Below, piece by piece: positions 1 through 10,258 of a stretch of 64,000 nt of DNA. Numbering within the stretch: position 1 is the stretch's first letter; every line of letters starts with the position of its first letter. The translations under genes and the position numbers were made by a program. The notes below the pieces were generated by a model. That model saw nothing but the letters and a program-made list of their open reading frames with translations. It did not search any database and was not told the origin of the DNA. The DNA lies in assembly GCA_949358305.1 (NCBI GenBank), contig OX442321.1, positions 7,403,605 to 7,467,604 of the forward strand, written 5' to 3'. The stretch is from Strigamia acuminata. Lineage: Eukaryota; Arthropoda; Chilopoda; Geophilomorpha; Linotaeniidae.

Positions 1-247
1 ATGAAAATAAAAAAGTGTAGTGTGTATTTTCTTTTGTAGACTTTAAAAGAAGCCAAAATTGGCACTCGATGCACATCTTTACAGCGTACATACTCACTTT
101 TAAAATATTGTTTGAAAAGATACCTAAAAAAAAAATTAAAATAATTTTAGAATTTAAGCATTGAACAAAAAACATCACCAGTTTGCAGCGGAGAAATACC
201 AACGGTAATTTTCGAACTCATCTGAGTCAAATTTGTTGCGGCTGAAA

Positions 248-430
248 AGCTTACACAGCTTACTAGGAAGAATAAATTACGCATAAAAATGGCTCTTTGA
301 CTACTTACCCAACTCACTTACATAAAATTGCATACATATGCAACATCTTCGAAATCAAACAGGACCGTTAAACTGCAATTACGAAACAAGCATTTTTGAA
401 AATGGCCGAACAGCCGAATGACTTATGATA
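248..430 (-). pseudogene. Remnant of IR 5' exon region, copy A
   Basis: On the minus strand bases 322-360 read FDFEDVAYVCNFM up to a splice donor (GTAAGT). This matches 5' exons upstream of IR-b (11693-11734) and IR-c (16317-16358), which read ILLFEDEFLSVYM and ILSFEDEFFSVYM. The neighbouring non-coding sequence, with the motif cacagcttactaggaagaa, is also shared with copy C. No receptor body follows, so I read it as a decayed tandem copy. Confidence 0.45.
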
Positions 431-570
431 ACTACGCCACGGCAGCAACAATTGAAAATTGATTTTTAGAAATTGAAAGAGAACGTGTTTTCTGGGACAT
501 GGATGCCGAACATTATCAAGATGGGCAAATTTTGGAATATTATTCTACAATTTATGATTTATTCCTTATA

Positions 571-1148
571 CAGTCGAAACTCTTTATAACGAATCGCGAT
601 ATAACGAATTATCGCTATAACGAATTGTTTAAAATGACTTGGTTGGCCAGCCATTGAACACCATGTTAAATATTTTCGTTATAACGAATTTCGATATAAC
701 GAACTATTCGTTATAACGAACAAGTTTTCAGGTACACTGTAATACCCATAAGCTCTCGTTATAACAAATTTTCAAAACTGAGACTCACAACATCGATGCC
801 CACAGTTAGAAACCAAATAAAAATGAAAAAATTACTGTTTTAAAACGGCTGCCAAACAAAAGGCAAGTTTCAATCAGGACAATTTGAACATTATTAATGC
901 CATTGACAATGGCAAGACACCATCAGTTGTAGTAGATGAGTTTAATTTGTCTGGTTCTACAATTTACATCAATTCTAAAGAATTGGAATAAAATAAACAT
1001 GAAACTTGCATGTTTATTGCATGTTTATAAATAAATATCATTATTTAAGATAAAAATTTTTTTTTTACATAATTCGTTTTAACGAATTCTCGTTATAACG
1101 AATCGATTCTTCCGGTCCCGTACGATTCGTTATAAAGAGTTTCGACTG
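571..1148 (+). mobile_element. Tigger/pogo-like element, internally deleted
   Basis: Terminal inverted repeats read cagtcgaaactctttataac at the left and its complement ending tttcgactg at the right. Each end is flanked by TA, the target duplication of the Tc1/mariner/pogo superfamily. Many internal copies of ttcgttataacga add subterminal repeats. The plus strand around 843-990 translates to NIINAIDNGKTPSVVVDEF, then NLSGST, which resembles the N-terminal CENP-B-type helix-turn-helix of Tigger/pogo transposases. The rest of the transposase is missing. A 184-bp relative with the same ends lies at 43119-43302. Confidence 0.8.
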
Positions 1149-1849
1149 TAATTCATAAATTACTCTTACCACAAGCAATGAAATTAATTTTACCGTCTGT
1201 ACTGTTTCAGTTGTTTCTTCTGCTTTGAAAAGGAGTAAACAAAAAATTCAATACTTTGAAAGACAATGGAGTCACTTACGTATTTGATGCACGCAATGCA
1301 GTGAAACTGCAAAATCAATTTTTATGTTTAAAAAAATTCAAAAAGTGGGCGTATGTATGACATTTATACAACAAAACAAGTTTAACTGCAAGTTAGCATT
1401 TAAAAATGCACCTACTACTGTAGCAATTTAGATTAAACACCAGGCTGAAGTTGGCACCACATTAACATTGACCTTAATTAGAGATTGAATAAATCCCAAT
1501 TTTTTTTAATACAGGTTTCAATTGTTTCTGTGGTTTTTTATGTTTTTATAAACAGCAAGGCCTTATTGTAATGTTTTGATTTTAGGTGCAGTAACGGCAA
1601 AAACAGCAAGTTTGAATGAACCTATTTTCATAGGTAATATACCAAGCGCGACATGTAATTGTCGAGATAATTAGGTCAGCACTAATCTTCTTGCCTGATA
1701 AGATCACGAGTGCATAACATCCCCGAAATGTCGATGAAACGTACCGCGTAATTTAAAATTCAATGAAACGACCCCCGTTTTCCCACATTTCAAAAAATGA
1801 GAAAAAATCAGAATTCGATGAAAAGGGATTCGGTGAAGTGATCCGACCT

Positions 1850-2340
1850 GCACTTATTCATCTCACTTACGTAGAACTGCATACAAACGCAACATCTTCG
1901 AAATCAAACAAGTGAGTTAAACTAAAATTTCGTCAACTTGCTGAAAGATTCTGATAACAAAGGTCACAAGACTACTTGTGCATACAGTAAAAGCTACTTT
2001 TTAGGGAAATGAATATTTGAACGGTGCATGAGAATGAACACATTGGAACAAATTAAAAATGAATGAAAGTGTACTATCGATTAGTAAATTACTCCGTACT
2101 TATTTTTTGAATATCACAATGTAGGTCCGAAACATTCTGGCATAAATATAGTAATTTGCCGCTATTTTGCCTCCACGTGTATTGTTCAGTGTTCCGAAGG
2201 TCTGACACACAGTAAATATAGTAATTAGCCGAAGTTCCCAATTAACAATTATACCAAGTCAATATCTAATCAAAATAACACAAAGGCACGGCACAAAATT
2301 GCTAAGTTCCGTGTGCACTTTTGAACTTCATTCAGCTAAA
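1850..2340 (-). pseudogene. Remnant of IR 5' exon region, copy B
   Basis: Bases 1871-1909 on the minus strand read FDFEDVAFVCSST ahead of a GTAAGT donor, homologous to the IR 5' exon of copies A and C. The block continues to about 2340. There, sequence homologous to copy C (5074-5259) is recognisable, but the hydrophobic reading frame of copy C is broken. No ligand-binding exon follows. Confidence 0.45.
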
Positions 2341-2841
2341 ATTCCGCTCATAATTAATGTTCGTGAGCGATGAAAATGTTGTACAAAGCTTGATCAATAA
2401 GTCATTAACTAAATAAAGAAAGATTTTGTACCAAGCATTTTTTGAAAATATCTAACGAAAACAATTTCACTCTGATAGCTTTTTGTTTATAATTTTTCCA
2501 CTATTTTACAATCTCAATATTAATGTAATATTAAGATCACATTATGGTATTAGTTGCGGAGAAACGATGACAAATTCAGCTGCAGAGATTGGTCGAGATC
2601 AGAACACAGGAAAAAGCCAACACTGTGAGTAGTGACGGAAGAGAAGAAAAGTTGGCGCACTTGACAAATTTTACAAGACTTGAATTACAGCAGGAGATTG
2701 AATGTCATTTTTAATACAATTTATTTTCGTTCAATTAGCGACCAAAACAAAATTTTTCCTGCTTTGGTTTTCTTTTACAATGCAGCGGACCGAGTCAAGA
2801 GCAGAACAATGTTAAGAGTGAATTTACTACAGTATACACAC

Positions 2842-3349
2842 TAGGCGCATTCAATAACTTCTAAACGATCGTTTAAACTAGTTTGCACAAACTTTTAAAC
2901 GAGATTCTCGTTTAAAAGCTCGTTTAAATGGGTTTAAACAGGCTGAATATAAACGACTTAAATAGGTCGTTTAAATCTTTGTGTAACGAGAAAACTCCTG
3001 CAAATCGGGTATTGTTGGCAGCCATCTTGGATTTCAGATAGATCAGTCACAAACATCTCAATCGTAAGTACAATTTTCAAGCAGTTATTGTTTATTTAGA
3101 GTAAACAACAATAATAATCATCACTATAGTTATTATTTGGGCTGGAAACAATAGTAAAAACCGAGGAAAGCAAAATCTGCGACTTGCAGCGGGTATATGG
3201 CCTAGAACTTGATCTGTAATTCCAGATCAAGTTTGACAGTTACACAATCGTTTATTTCCCAAATAAACGATTGCATTCAGAAACAAAACATTCCGTCTAA
3301 AAATTCGTGGAAACGAAAATTTAGACGAAAAGTTATTGAATGCGCCTAG
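2842..3349. mobile_element. MITE with taggcgcattcaataactt ends
   Basis: Perfect terminal inverted repeats taggcgcattcaataactt (2842-2860) and aagttattgaatgcgccta (3331-3349) bound a 508-bp AT-rich, non-coding unit. The right end lies seven bases past the IR-a stop codon, so the element sits in or next to that gene's 3' end. No clear target duplication is visible. Related end sequence (gcgcattcataaag) occurs in the elements at 11288 and 15830. Confidence 0.65.
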
Positions 3350-3356
3350 TATTTTA

Positions 3357-3443
3357 CTACCTCAGAAAGACCTCAAACAACCCAACTATCAGTGACAACA
3401 ATACTCCCAATGCAGCGCAGACGATGATTGCTCTCACTGGCAT
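3357..3443 (-). pseudogene. IR-a, C-terminal transmembrane scrap
   Basis: The minus strand reads PVRAIIVCAALGVLLSLIVG, then LFEVFLR and a TAG stop. It aligns with the last transmembrane helix of IR-b (GPIVVFVVGVLMSLAVGLLE) and IR-c (GPVVLFACGMLLSVIVWLLE). Upstream (higher coordinates) it runs straight into a CT-rich microsatellite at about 3455-3535, and no matching upstream exons are found. It is therefore a truncated receptor copy. Confidence 0.6.
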
Positions 3444-4129
3444 CCACAGACAACTCTCTTCACTCTCTCTCTCTCTACTCCCCTTACCACTCACCTCTCT
3501 CCTTCCCCTCACTAGGTGAGTGTTGTTATGTTGCTAAGAACAATTGTGGCATGCAAGAATGACTTGGAAGTAAGAACTAATTTTATTCAGAATTAATGGG
3601 AGTTCAAATACACTGAACGTTCATAGAATGTTTATACAGGACTTAGTCGTAACTCATACTGATAACTGAATCGTTAAAAACGTTATTCTTACTTGTAAAT
3701 TGATACCTTACCTCATTAACAAGCAAACTAAAAAAATACATATACCGTTATGTATTTCTACCTAAAATTATAACTGCTAAAACCGTTAAAATTGTTTTAC
3801 TTGGACAGAGTTTGGATCTGCTGGCCGCAACAAACCAACATGCGTTACTATGTTTTAAAAATTTCCCGCTTGGCGCGCTGTTTTTTCCGATCACGCAGAG
3901 AACAAAGGATTTCACAGAAGTGACGCATCTGTGTCTTCCTCTAATCTGTGGTCTCGGCTCGTTGGATAAATCCCGAGAACAATTTCGCATTTGCCGTTCT
4001 GTCCCAATTCGCATAGCTAAATCTATGTAGGTCTCACTGCTCCCTCCGGTAAATAAGTCGGAAGCTTTTGGTCCAAACGGTACATAATTATACGCAGGTT
4101 ATTACTTCCAAATTCCTATATTTTGTGAC

Positions 4130-4600
4130 CGTCAGGCCACCTGGGGTGACTCACGTCACTGCCACACACCACCGTGCGGCCCCAAGATCACCCCCTGATT
4201 GGGTAAAGTGATCTAGCCCGGGGGAAAGAGGGAGTGGAGTGGTGTGGGAGGAGATGTAGAGAGAGTGCGGACACCGACCAGGACGGTCGTGTGGTAAGAG
4301 TTCCAGTTGTAGTCATCGAAGGGACAAGTCTGTCCCGGCTGTGAGGACTCTGCATCTCCTTCCCATTCACCACAGCGATGCTCAGTACTATGGTGGAGTC
4401 CATAGTGCAGCCTCCATGAGTGGCCACTGCGGGTCGTAGGTAAGTACGACATGAATTTAATGTTGAACCGACCACGTCACCCATTGGGCCCAGTGTGTGA
4501 CGGGTCGGTTGCCGGTGCGGCGTGCCTTCGTGGCACCCCTGCAACGGGTAACGGGATTCCCCATACCCCTAGACAACGCAATAAAGGCCAACCAACCAAT
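4130..4600 (+). mobile_element. GC-rich retroposon-like insert
   Basis: This block is far richer in G+C than its surroundings. It ends with aataaaggccaaccaaccaa, a polyadenylation-like hexamer followed by a short CCAA repeat tail, as seen in some SINEs and non-LTR retrotransposons. No reverse transcriptase is visible. The long frames through it on the minus strand resemble no protein I know. The family is not recognised. Confidence 0.35.
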
Positions 4601-4764
4601 ATTATGGGAGTTTCCGTTATTTACGTGAGTATGCGTCCCACACCAGTGTAATTAGTCCCCTAGTTGCCCTGGCGAAGACCATATCAGTCACAATTTTACA
4701 ACGACATTAAACTGACAATAAGTTCACCTGTCACTATTAAATTACAGTAGGAAATTAAATTGAT

Positions 4765-5260
4765 ATACACACAGTTTACTAGGAAGAATAAATAACGCAT
4801 AATATTGGCTCTTTGCCCACTTACTCAAATCACTTACATAGAACTGCATACAAATGCATCATCTTCGAAATCAAACATGAGAGTTAAACTACAAATTTCA
4901 CCAATTTGCTGAAAATTGCTGATAGCAAAACTCCCACGACTAAGCAACTTGTAAAGCAAAAGAATGTTTGAACAAGGCGTGAGAGCGAACAAATTGGAAG
5001 AGATTAAAAAGTAATTACAGTATTGATTACTAAATTACTGAAATATTTTATACGGCAATGTTGTTCCTAAAGTCTATCTAGCATAAATATGGTAATTTGC
5101 TCCGAAAGTCTGAGGTACAGTACAATAATTAGCTGCTTTTCTGCATTCACCAACTAATAATTTTGCCAAATCAATAACTAATCCAAATAACACGCAAAGA
5201 GCAAAAAAATAGAGTGACCTGCGTGAACACATGATTAACGTACATTTACCTGTGTGCACT
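4765..5260 (-). pseudogene. Remnant of IR 5' exon region, copy C
   Basis: Bases 4838-4876 on the minus strand read FDFEDDAFVCSSM up to a GTAAGT donor, the third copy of the IR 5' exon. At 5074-5259 a hydrophobic frame containing SLYFFALCVLFGLVIDLAKL could be a signal-peptide exon of the same ancestral gene. The matching stretch of copy B has lost this frame. There is no ligand-binding body downstream before the IR-a scrap. Confidence 0.4.
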
Positions 5261-5332
5261 ATGGAATTCCATTACCGATTAATAATTGCCCTTGAATTTT
5301 AGCCACTCTCGAATAGTAGCCACGGCTGAGAC

Positions 5333-5520
5333 ACCAAAAATACCGTATTTTTGCAAAAGTATAGTATTGTTTCCGTATTTAACCTCACGAACTACGAACG
5401 TACGTTCATGACGTTCAGACAAATGTAACAAACTAAAAACCAAAATTGTAATTGCTGACAAAAATGGCAGTTTTGAATAAGAACCGCGACTCTTAATCGA
5501 TAAAATACGGTATTCCTGTA
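5333..5520. mobile_element. Small MITE with ataccgtattt ends
   Basis: Inverted ends ataccgtatttttgcaaaag and its diverged partner (reverse complement ataccgtattttatcgatta) face each other about 180 bp apart. Nothing coding is visible between them. The superfamily is uncertain. Confidence 0.4.
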
Positions 5521-6500
5521 ATTCATTTACTGTAAAGCGAAATAACTAACAAATTACTTTTGTAACTGCGATTTTATTTCACATTTTAGTGTCACTCCAA
5601 AACTGTCAATCCACCACACAAACTTAAATCGATTCTACTTAAATTCTATAAATACTTCCAGCAACCCAACAGCAAGCGACATCAATACTCCAACAACAAA
5701 CACAACAATTGGACCCATTACTTGACCCACGGAAATTGTATAAAACAAATTATCTTCAGCACAGTCTTGCCCGATGGACATATAGCGATTGTACAAGAGA
5801 TCAAGCAGTCCGTGTTCTTTGAACTGGACGATTCTGTAATTCTCAATATTAAAACCACACAAAGTATCTTGTCAACTTCCATAGATTAAATTACTTGTGA
5901 TTGAAGAACTTCCTGTGAGCAAATTCTTTAGAAAATGCCAGTCCCACATTTTCGCTGTATATTGGTTTAGGGGCAAAAGCAAAACTACAATTTCTGTCGA
6001 TGTAAACTGATGCAATTCCAGCTGTTATGATGAGTCCAGCCTTTTCCCTGTATACAGATTCCACTCCACTCTTTGTACTGGTGGCGCTGATAAAAGCTTC
6101 ATTTTTGAATGACCTCTGTCAAACAAATATATCATCATTGGTTGCTTTTGAAATTTCGTTTTTATAGACTATCGGGAGGAAATAACATGCAAATTCTCAT
6201 CTAACCTACATACAGTCTGCACCCGGCGTCTTGATGCCAAATTCAAACACTAAATTCCATTTTCTCAGGTTGATTTTGGCAAAGATATCGAGAAAAGACT
6301 GCAAGGACTAACTGCATTCAAAAATGGTGTTTTATGTGTTTTTGGAGTTTGTATATTTGTTTTTTGTATCTTTTAACATCACAAAACAAGAACACAAACA
6401 CCTATAGCTCTTTACTCGTACAATATAATACGACTTTTTAAATGCTGCTAGTGTCTTTTTTACACGGCTTTTTCTGGAACGTATCTACCATGTAAAAACA

Positions 6501-7225
6501 GGGCATAAATTAAAATCCCACTAAAGTGGCTTAGATTTCCACTAAAAAAAAACTAAATCTTACACTGACTGGTTTTTCCACTATCGGTAATTTTTTGTCC
6601 CACTAATTTAACTAAGCCAAACAAACTATTTTTTCCACTAAAAATATTTATTTAAACCCAACTTATTTTTCCACTAAAAAAACTTATTACATCCACTTTT
6701 TCCCATCTCGACGGGGAGTCGGAGGTCTTGTTGGGATTGTTCCCGACACGAGACTAGGACTGGGGCCTTAGCGGGGACTCGATTGCGAGTGGCATCGAGG
6801 TCTTGTTGGGTCCCGACACGTGACTAGGACTGGGGCCTTAGCGGGGACTCGGTTGCGAGGGGCATCGAGGTCTTGTTGGAACTGGGCAGGGACTCAGTGG
6901 CGAGGGGCATCGAGGTCTTGTTGGGACTGGGCGGGGACTCGTTTGCGAGGGGGATGGTTGCTCGTCCTCTTTGCCCGCTGAGACAAACTTGAGGTGCAAA
7001 ACGTTCGCAAAACGTTCGCAAAACTATCTTACTAAAGTAGTAATAGTAGTGGTAAAATCAGGTTTTTCTTGCCAATTTAATTTTAGTGGAAAAAAATAGT
7101 TGTTTTTGCCTTAGCTAAATTAGTGGGACAAAAAATTACCGATAGTGGAAAAATCAGTCAGTGTGAGATTTAGTTTCTTTTTAGTGGAAATCCAAGGAAC
7201 TTTAGTGGGGTTTTAAATGGGACCC
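6501..7225. mobile_element. Mutator-like MITE with 9-bp target duplication
   Basis: Long terminal inverted repeats of about 190 bp, with outer ends gggcataaattaaaatccca and gttttaaatgggaccc, bound the element. Exact 9-bp direct repeats gtaaaaaca flank it at 6492-6500 and 7226-7234. Long inverted repeats plus a 9-bp duplication are typical of Mutator-like elements. No transposase is present. The core is a GC-rich tandem repeat. It lies in an IR-b intron. Confidence 0.75.
6710..6960. repeat. GC-rich minisatellite core
   Basis: Four or so diverged tandem copies built around the motif gcgaggggcatcgaggtctt and ggggactcg fill the centre of the Mutator-like element. The base composition contrasts sharply with the AT-rich surroundings. 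The open frame on the minus strand only reflects the repeat. Confidence 0.7.
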
Positions 7226-7246
7226 GTAAAAACAGAGTTGGATGTA

Positions 7247-7285
7247 CAGTCGTGAACAAAAAAAACCTCCCTTTTGTCCACGACT
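7247..7285. mobile_element. 39-bp pair of back-to-back Tc1-type ends
   Basis: The sequence is an almost perfect palindrome, cagtcgtgaacaaa facing ttttgtccacgactg, with only a few bases between. It is flanked by TA on both sides (7245-7246 and 7286-7287). It looks like a Tc1-type element reduced to its two terminal repeats. Its right TA is shared with the left end of the next element. Confidence 0.6.
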
Positions 7286-7287
7286 GT

Positions 7288-8790
7288 ACAGTCATGTTTA
7301 AAAAAACTGGACCCTCAATATGCTGGCAATTGAACTTGTGAGTAATTTCGTCTTTTGCCATTAGGTGAAACACCAGACAAACAGTGAAAATACTTTTATA
7401 GCTTTATACAGGGTGTTCTGAAAGTCTGGTTCCCTCCAAATATTTCCTGAGCAATAGCATATAGGCCAATTTTGATGAAGCCATCATATAGGAAGTTGGG
7501 TGCGAGCAATCCACTGATGTCATCAAATTTAACCTTAAAGGTCATTTTCAAGGTCATTCACTTTCTAACTTTTAAACCGTTTAAGATACAGCAAAATTTC
7601 CAATTAGAAAGTTGTAGAGCTCCATCAAATTAGTACTGTACAACTTATCGTAGTTATCTTAAGTTAAATGTGTTTTGTAAATAAAAGAAACAAATCAGCA
7701 AATTAAAATTTTTAATTAAAATGGACCGGTTCTGTGCCCACCGAGATCACCGGACATGACACCCCTTGACATCTTTCTGTGGGGACACATTAAGTCATAA
7801 GTGTATGACACACCCCCCAATTCACTAATTCAGCTCCAAGAAAGAATCAAAGAGGCCTGCACCCACATTCCAGCTGAAACGTTGATGACGGTACAGAACT
7901 CAATCAAATGTCGTGCAGAACTCTGTCTTGCTGCCGAAAGACAACACATCGAACAGCTACTTAAGTGATACGTAGCAACCAACCACCAACCCATCCACCC
8001 ACACTCCCTCCCACCCAATCATTAACCCTGTGATCTATAATATGCGCGATATTCGCAACATGTAAGAATAATTCTAACACGCGATGTCGCACATATGAAT
8101 AGCACTGCCATGCGTTTCTGCAATATCGCGCGTTCTGAAAAATTTAACTTTAGATAACTAAGATAAGTTGTATAGTACTAATTTGATGGTGCTCTACAAC
8201 TTTCTAATTGGAAATTTTGCTGTATCTTAAACGGTTTAAAAGTTAGAAAATGAATGACCTTGAAAATGACCTTCAAGGTCAAATTTGATGACGTCATTGG
8301 ATTGCTCTCACCCAACTTCCTATACGATCGCTTCATCAAAGTTGGCCTAGATGCAATTGCTCAGGAAATATTCGGAGGGAACCAGACTTTCAGAACACCC
8401 TGTATAGCCTTGTATAGCAGGGGTCGGCAAGTAATTTTAAGTGGGGTTCGGATACTATTGAAAATTTTTATCAAAGTTAAGAAAAAAAACACTTAAAAAC
8501 CAAATAAACACCCCAATAAAACCAATAAAACCTAAAAAAAAAACACGGAAAAAAAAGGTAAAACAAGAAAAAAAACACCAAAAAGCCAAGAAAACCGAGG
8601 GGAATACGTCGCTAAAACGTCACCGCGATCCAAGATTCGACCTTCCACCTGTTGCCGACCGATGTTGTATAGCCTTGTCTGTATTATCACCTATTGATGT
8701 CTGGTGTTTCACCAAGTGGCAAAATACGAAATTACTCACAATTTCAATTGCCAGCATAGCGTGAGGATCCAGTTTTTTTGAAAACGACTG
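7288..8790. mobile_element. Tc1-like non-autonomous element carrying a nested insertion
   Basis: Terminal inverted repeats of about 95 bp (from cagtcatgtttaaaaaaact at the left; ttttttgaaaacgactg at the right) are flanked by TA at 7286-7287 and 8791-8792. They share the internal stretch atgctggcaattgaa. The right end lies only 17 bp from the splice donor of IR-b exon four (8808-8813). No transposase is seen in its own sequence (7288-7408 plus 8403-8790). Confidence 0.7.
7409..8402 (+). mobile_element. mariner-like element, deleted, with 250-280-bp inverted repeats
   Basis: Ends cagggtgttctgaaagtctg and its complement ttcagaacaccctg are flanked by TA at 7407-7408 and 8403-8404. The inverted repeats run about 250-280 bp. 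The plus strand at 7723-7968 encodes the C-terminal part of a mariner-like DDE/D transposase: PPRSPDMTPLDIFLWGHIKS, a stop, then VYDTPPNSLIQLQERIKEAC and so on to a second stop. The catalytic N-terminal two thirds are absent, so the copy is dead. It is inserted inside the Tc1-like element. Confidence 0.85.
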
Positions 8791-10055
8791 TACTTTCTTT
8801 TTAAAAAATATACCATAAATCTTTCTTCGATGCTGGTGTGAGTTAAGATGACAGGTAAATAATCCGTATTATAAACCATTTCTTCTAACGTATGAAATGG
8901 AATTTTGATCTTGCTCGTTGCAAACAGAGCAGTCAATAATGACTCGAAAACAGACAAAAAAATCATTGAAAAGACAATATAAACTAAAAGACAAAACCTC
9001 ATAGAATATGTTGATGAAAATGGAAAATTGCCTGAAACGAGTAATGAATACAATCCATTCTCTTCTTTAAGTCACTGCCGACTTGTATACCTACTAAAAC
9101 TATCGGCCAGCAAAGAAGAATCTCATAAACACTCGAAGTACACGAAAGAAATTCCTTAGCCAAAATGACTATCAAGCTTATTGTAAATATGCTTAGCCAT
9201 ACATTCGTGCTGAATGCTTTCAAAAAGTAAGTCAGAGGCCATTCACGATAATCTAATTTTCGATACAGAATTTGAAACTGTAGTGTGTACAATGAATGGG
9301 AAAAATCAACATAATTTCTTCGACTTCGAGTAATAGACAGGCAAGCGGCAATGTCTGCAGTCTACAAAGTAATTCCATAATTGTTATTAATGGTTAGCCC
9401 TCACACAATCATTACTTACTCCGTGTACAATGTCACCCATCATGCCATTCCATTTTCTACTTGTAAGTGAACCAAAGTTTGCAGTTTCAGGTTTCGTCAT
9501 CTCAAAGCTAATATTTCCGAAAATTTTAAAAAGTACAAAAAATTTAACTGTTTATGTTACCTAACATTAAATCTCTTTTAGAAAATAGAGAAAAAATGTC
9601 CGCAATACCCTTCCATTGTCAAAGTACCGTTTATTTCACTTAACAAAATGCGTGGTGGTACCTGCAAATGTTCACTCACAACAAAGTCAAACACAAACAG
9701 CAAATGGCACCTTGTAGAATTAATCAAGCTAAAAACTTTCTTATTAAACTGGCAAAAAAACTTAAATTCGAATCCACTCTTTTATTGTCTACTTTTTGAG
9801 CTTGAAAGTACAGTTACACTCTAAACCGATACAACGTTGACCTATTTCCAATTGGTTGAGCCGGATAATGCCTAACTGTGGACAGTGCTCTACTATGCGG
9901 AAAAGTAGTTGTTTCTTTTGACAATGAAACAAGTGTTGGAAATAGACCACAATGTCTGGAGTTCGATTACAATTCCGATGTAATGGGCTACTTTTTGTGC
10001 CACTACACAAGTGATATGGCTGGAATTAGGTCAACATTGTATCAGTTCAGAGTAT

Positions 10056-10252
10056 AGTAAAGCGTCAATTCTCCGAATGTCGGACATTCGAACAACCGAT
10101 TAACCGAAAAGCGACAATCGACTTTTTTATCGATTTGTTTTGCTTTCATATACAACACAGTATGTGTTTTAACCTAATGACCAATTATGCGAACAAATCG
10201 TTTTTATGAACACCCATGTCCCCAATCAGTTTGGTTAATCGACACTCTACAG
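10056..10252. mobile_element. MITE, pogo-like ends
   Basis: Weak terminal repeats, tagtaaagcgtcaattctcc at the left and ggttaatcgacactctacag at the right, bound a 200-bp AT-rich unit. The homologous flank of IR-c (15315-15503) carries the same unit without its right end, so it was present before the IR-b/IR-c duplication. Confidence 0.45.
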
Positions 10253-10258
10253 TCAGTC

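Larger units (their letters stand above)
5635..9661 (-). pseudogene. IR-b ionotropic receptor, broken in the first ligand-binding exon
   Basis: Six exons match IR-c one for one: 9561-9661, 9420-9507, 9091-9361, 8814-9031, 5895-6115 and 5635-5833. They encode the S1 ligand-binding lobe (KWNGMMGDIVHG, then TADIAACLSITRSRRNYVDF), the first membrane segment (STNVWLSIFTISLIVILA), the channel region (ESLLTALFATSKIKIPF), the S2 lobe and the last membrane helix (GPIVVFVVGVLMSLAVGLLE). All splice sites are GT/AG and phases agree. The first of these exons holds an in-frame TAA at 9578-9580 (SIF-stop-KRFNV), where IR-c has a histidine codon. The intron between exons four and five (6116-8813) is swollen by transposons. 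Likely 5' exons lie at 10990-11850. IRs are arthropod chemosensory cation channels related to glutamate receptors. Either a pseudogene or a read-through 'pseudo-pseudogene' is possible. Confidence 0.75.

Noticed and set aside
4188-4651. Overlapping frames through the GC-rich block
   Set aside because: Stop codons are rare in GC-rich DNA; no protein similarity was recognised on either strand.
5279-5461. 60-codon minus-strand frame
   Set aside because: It overlaps the small MITE with ataccgtattt ends and matches no receptor exon.
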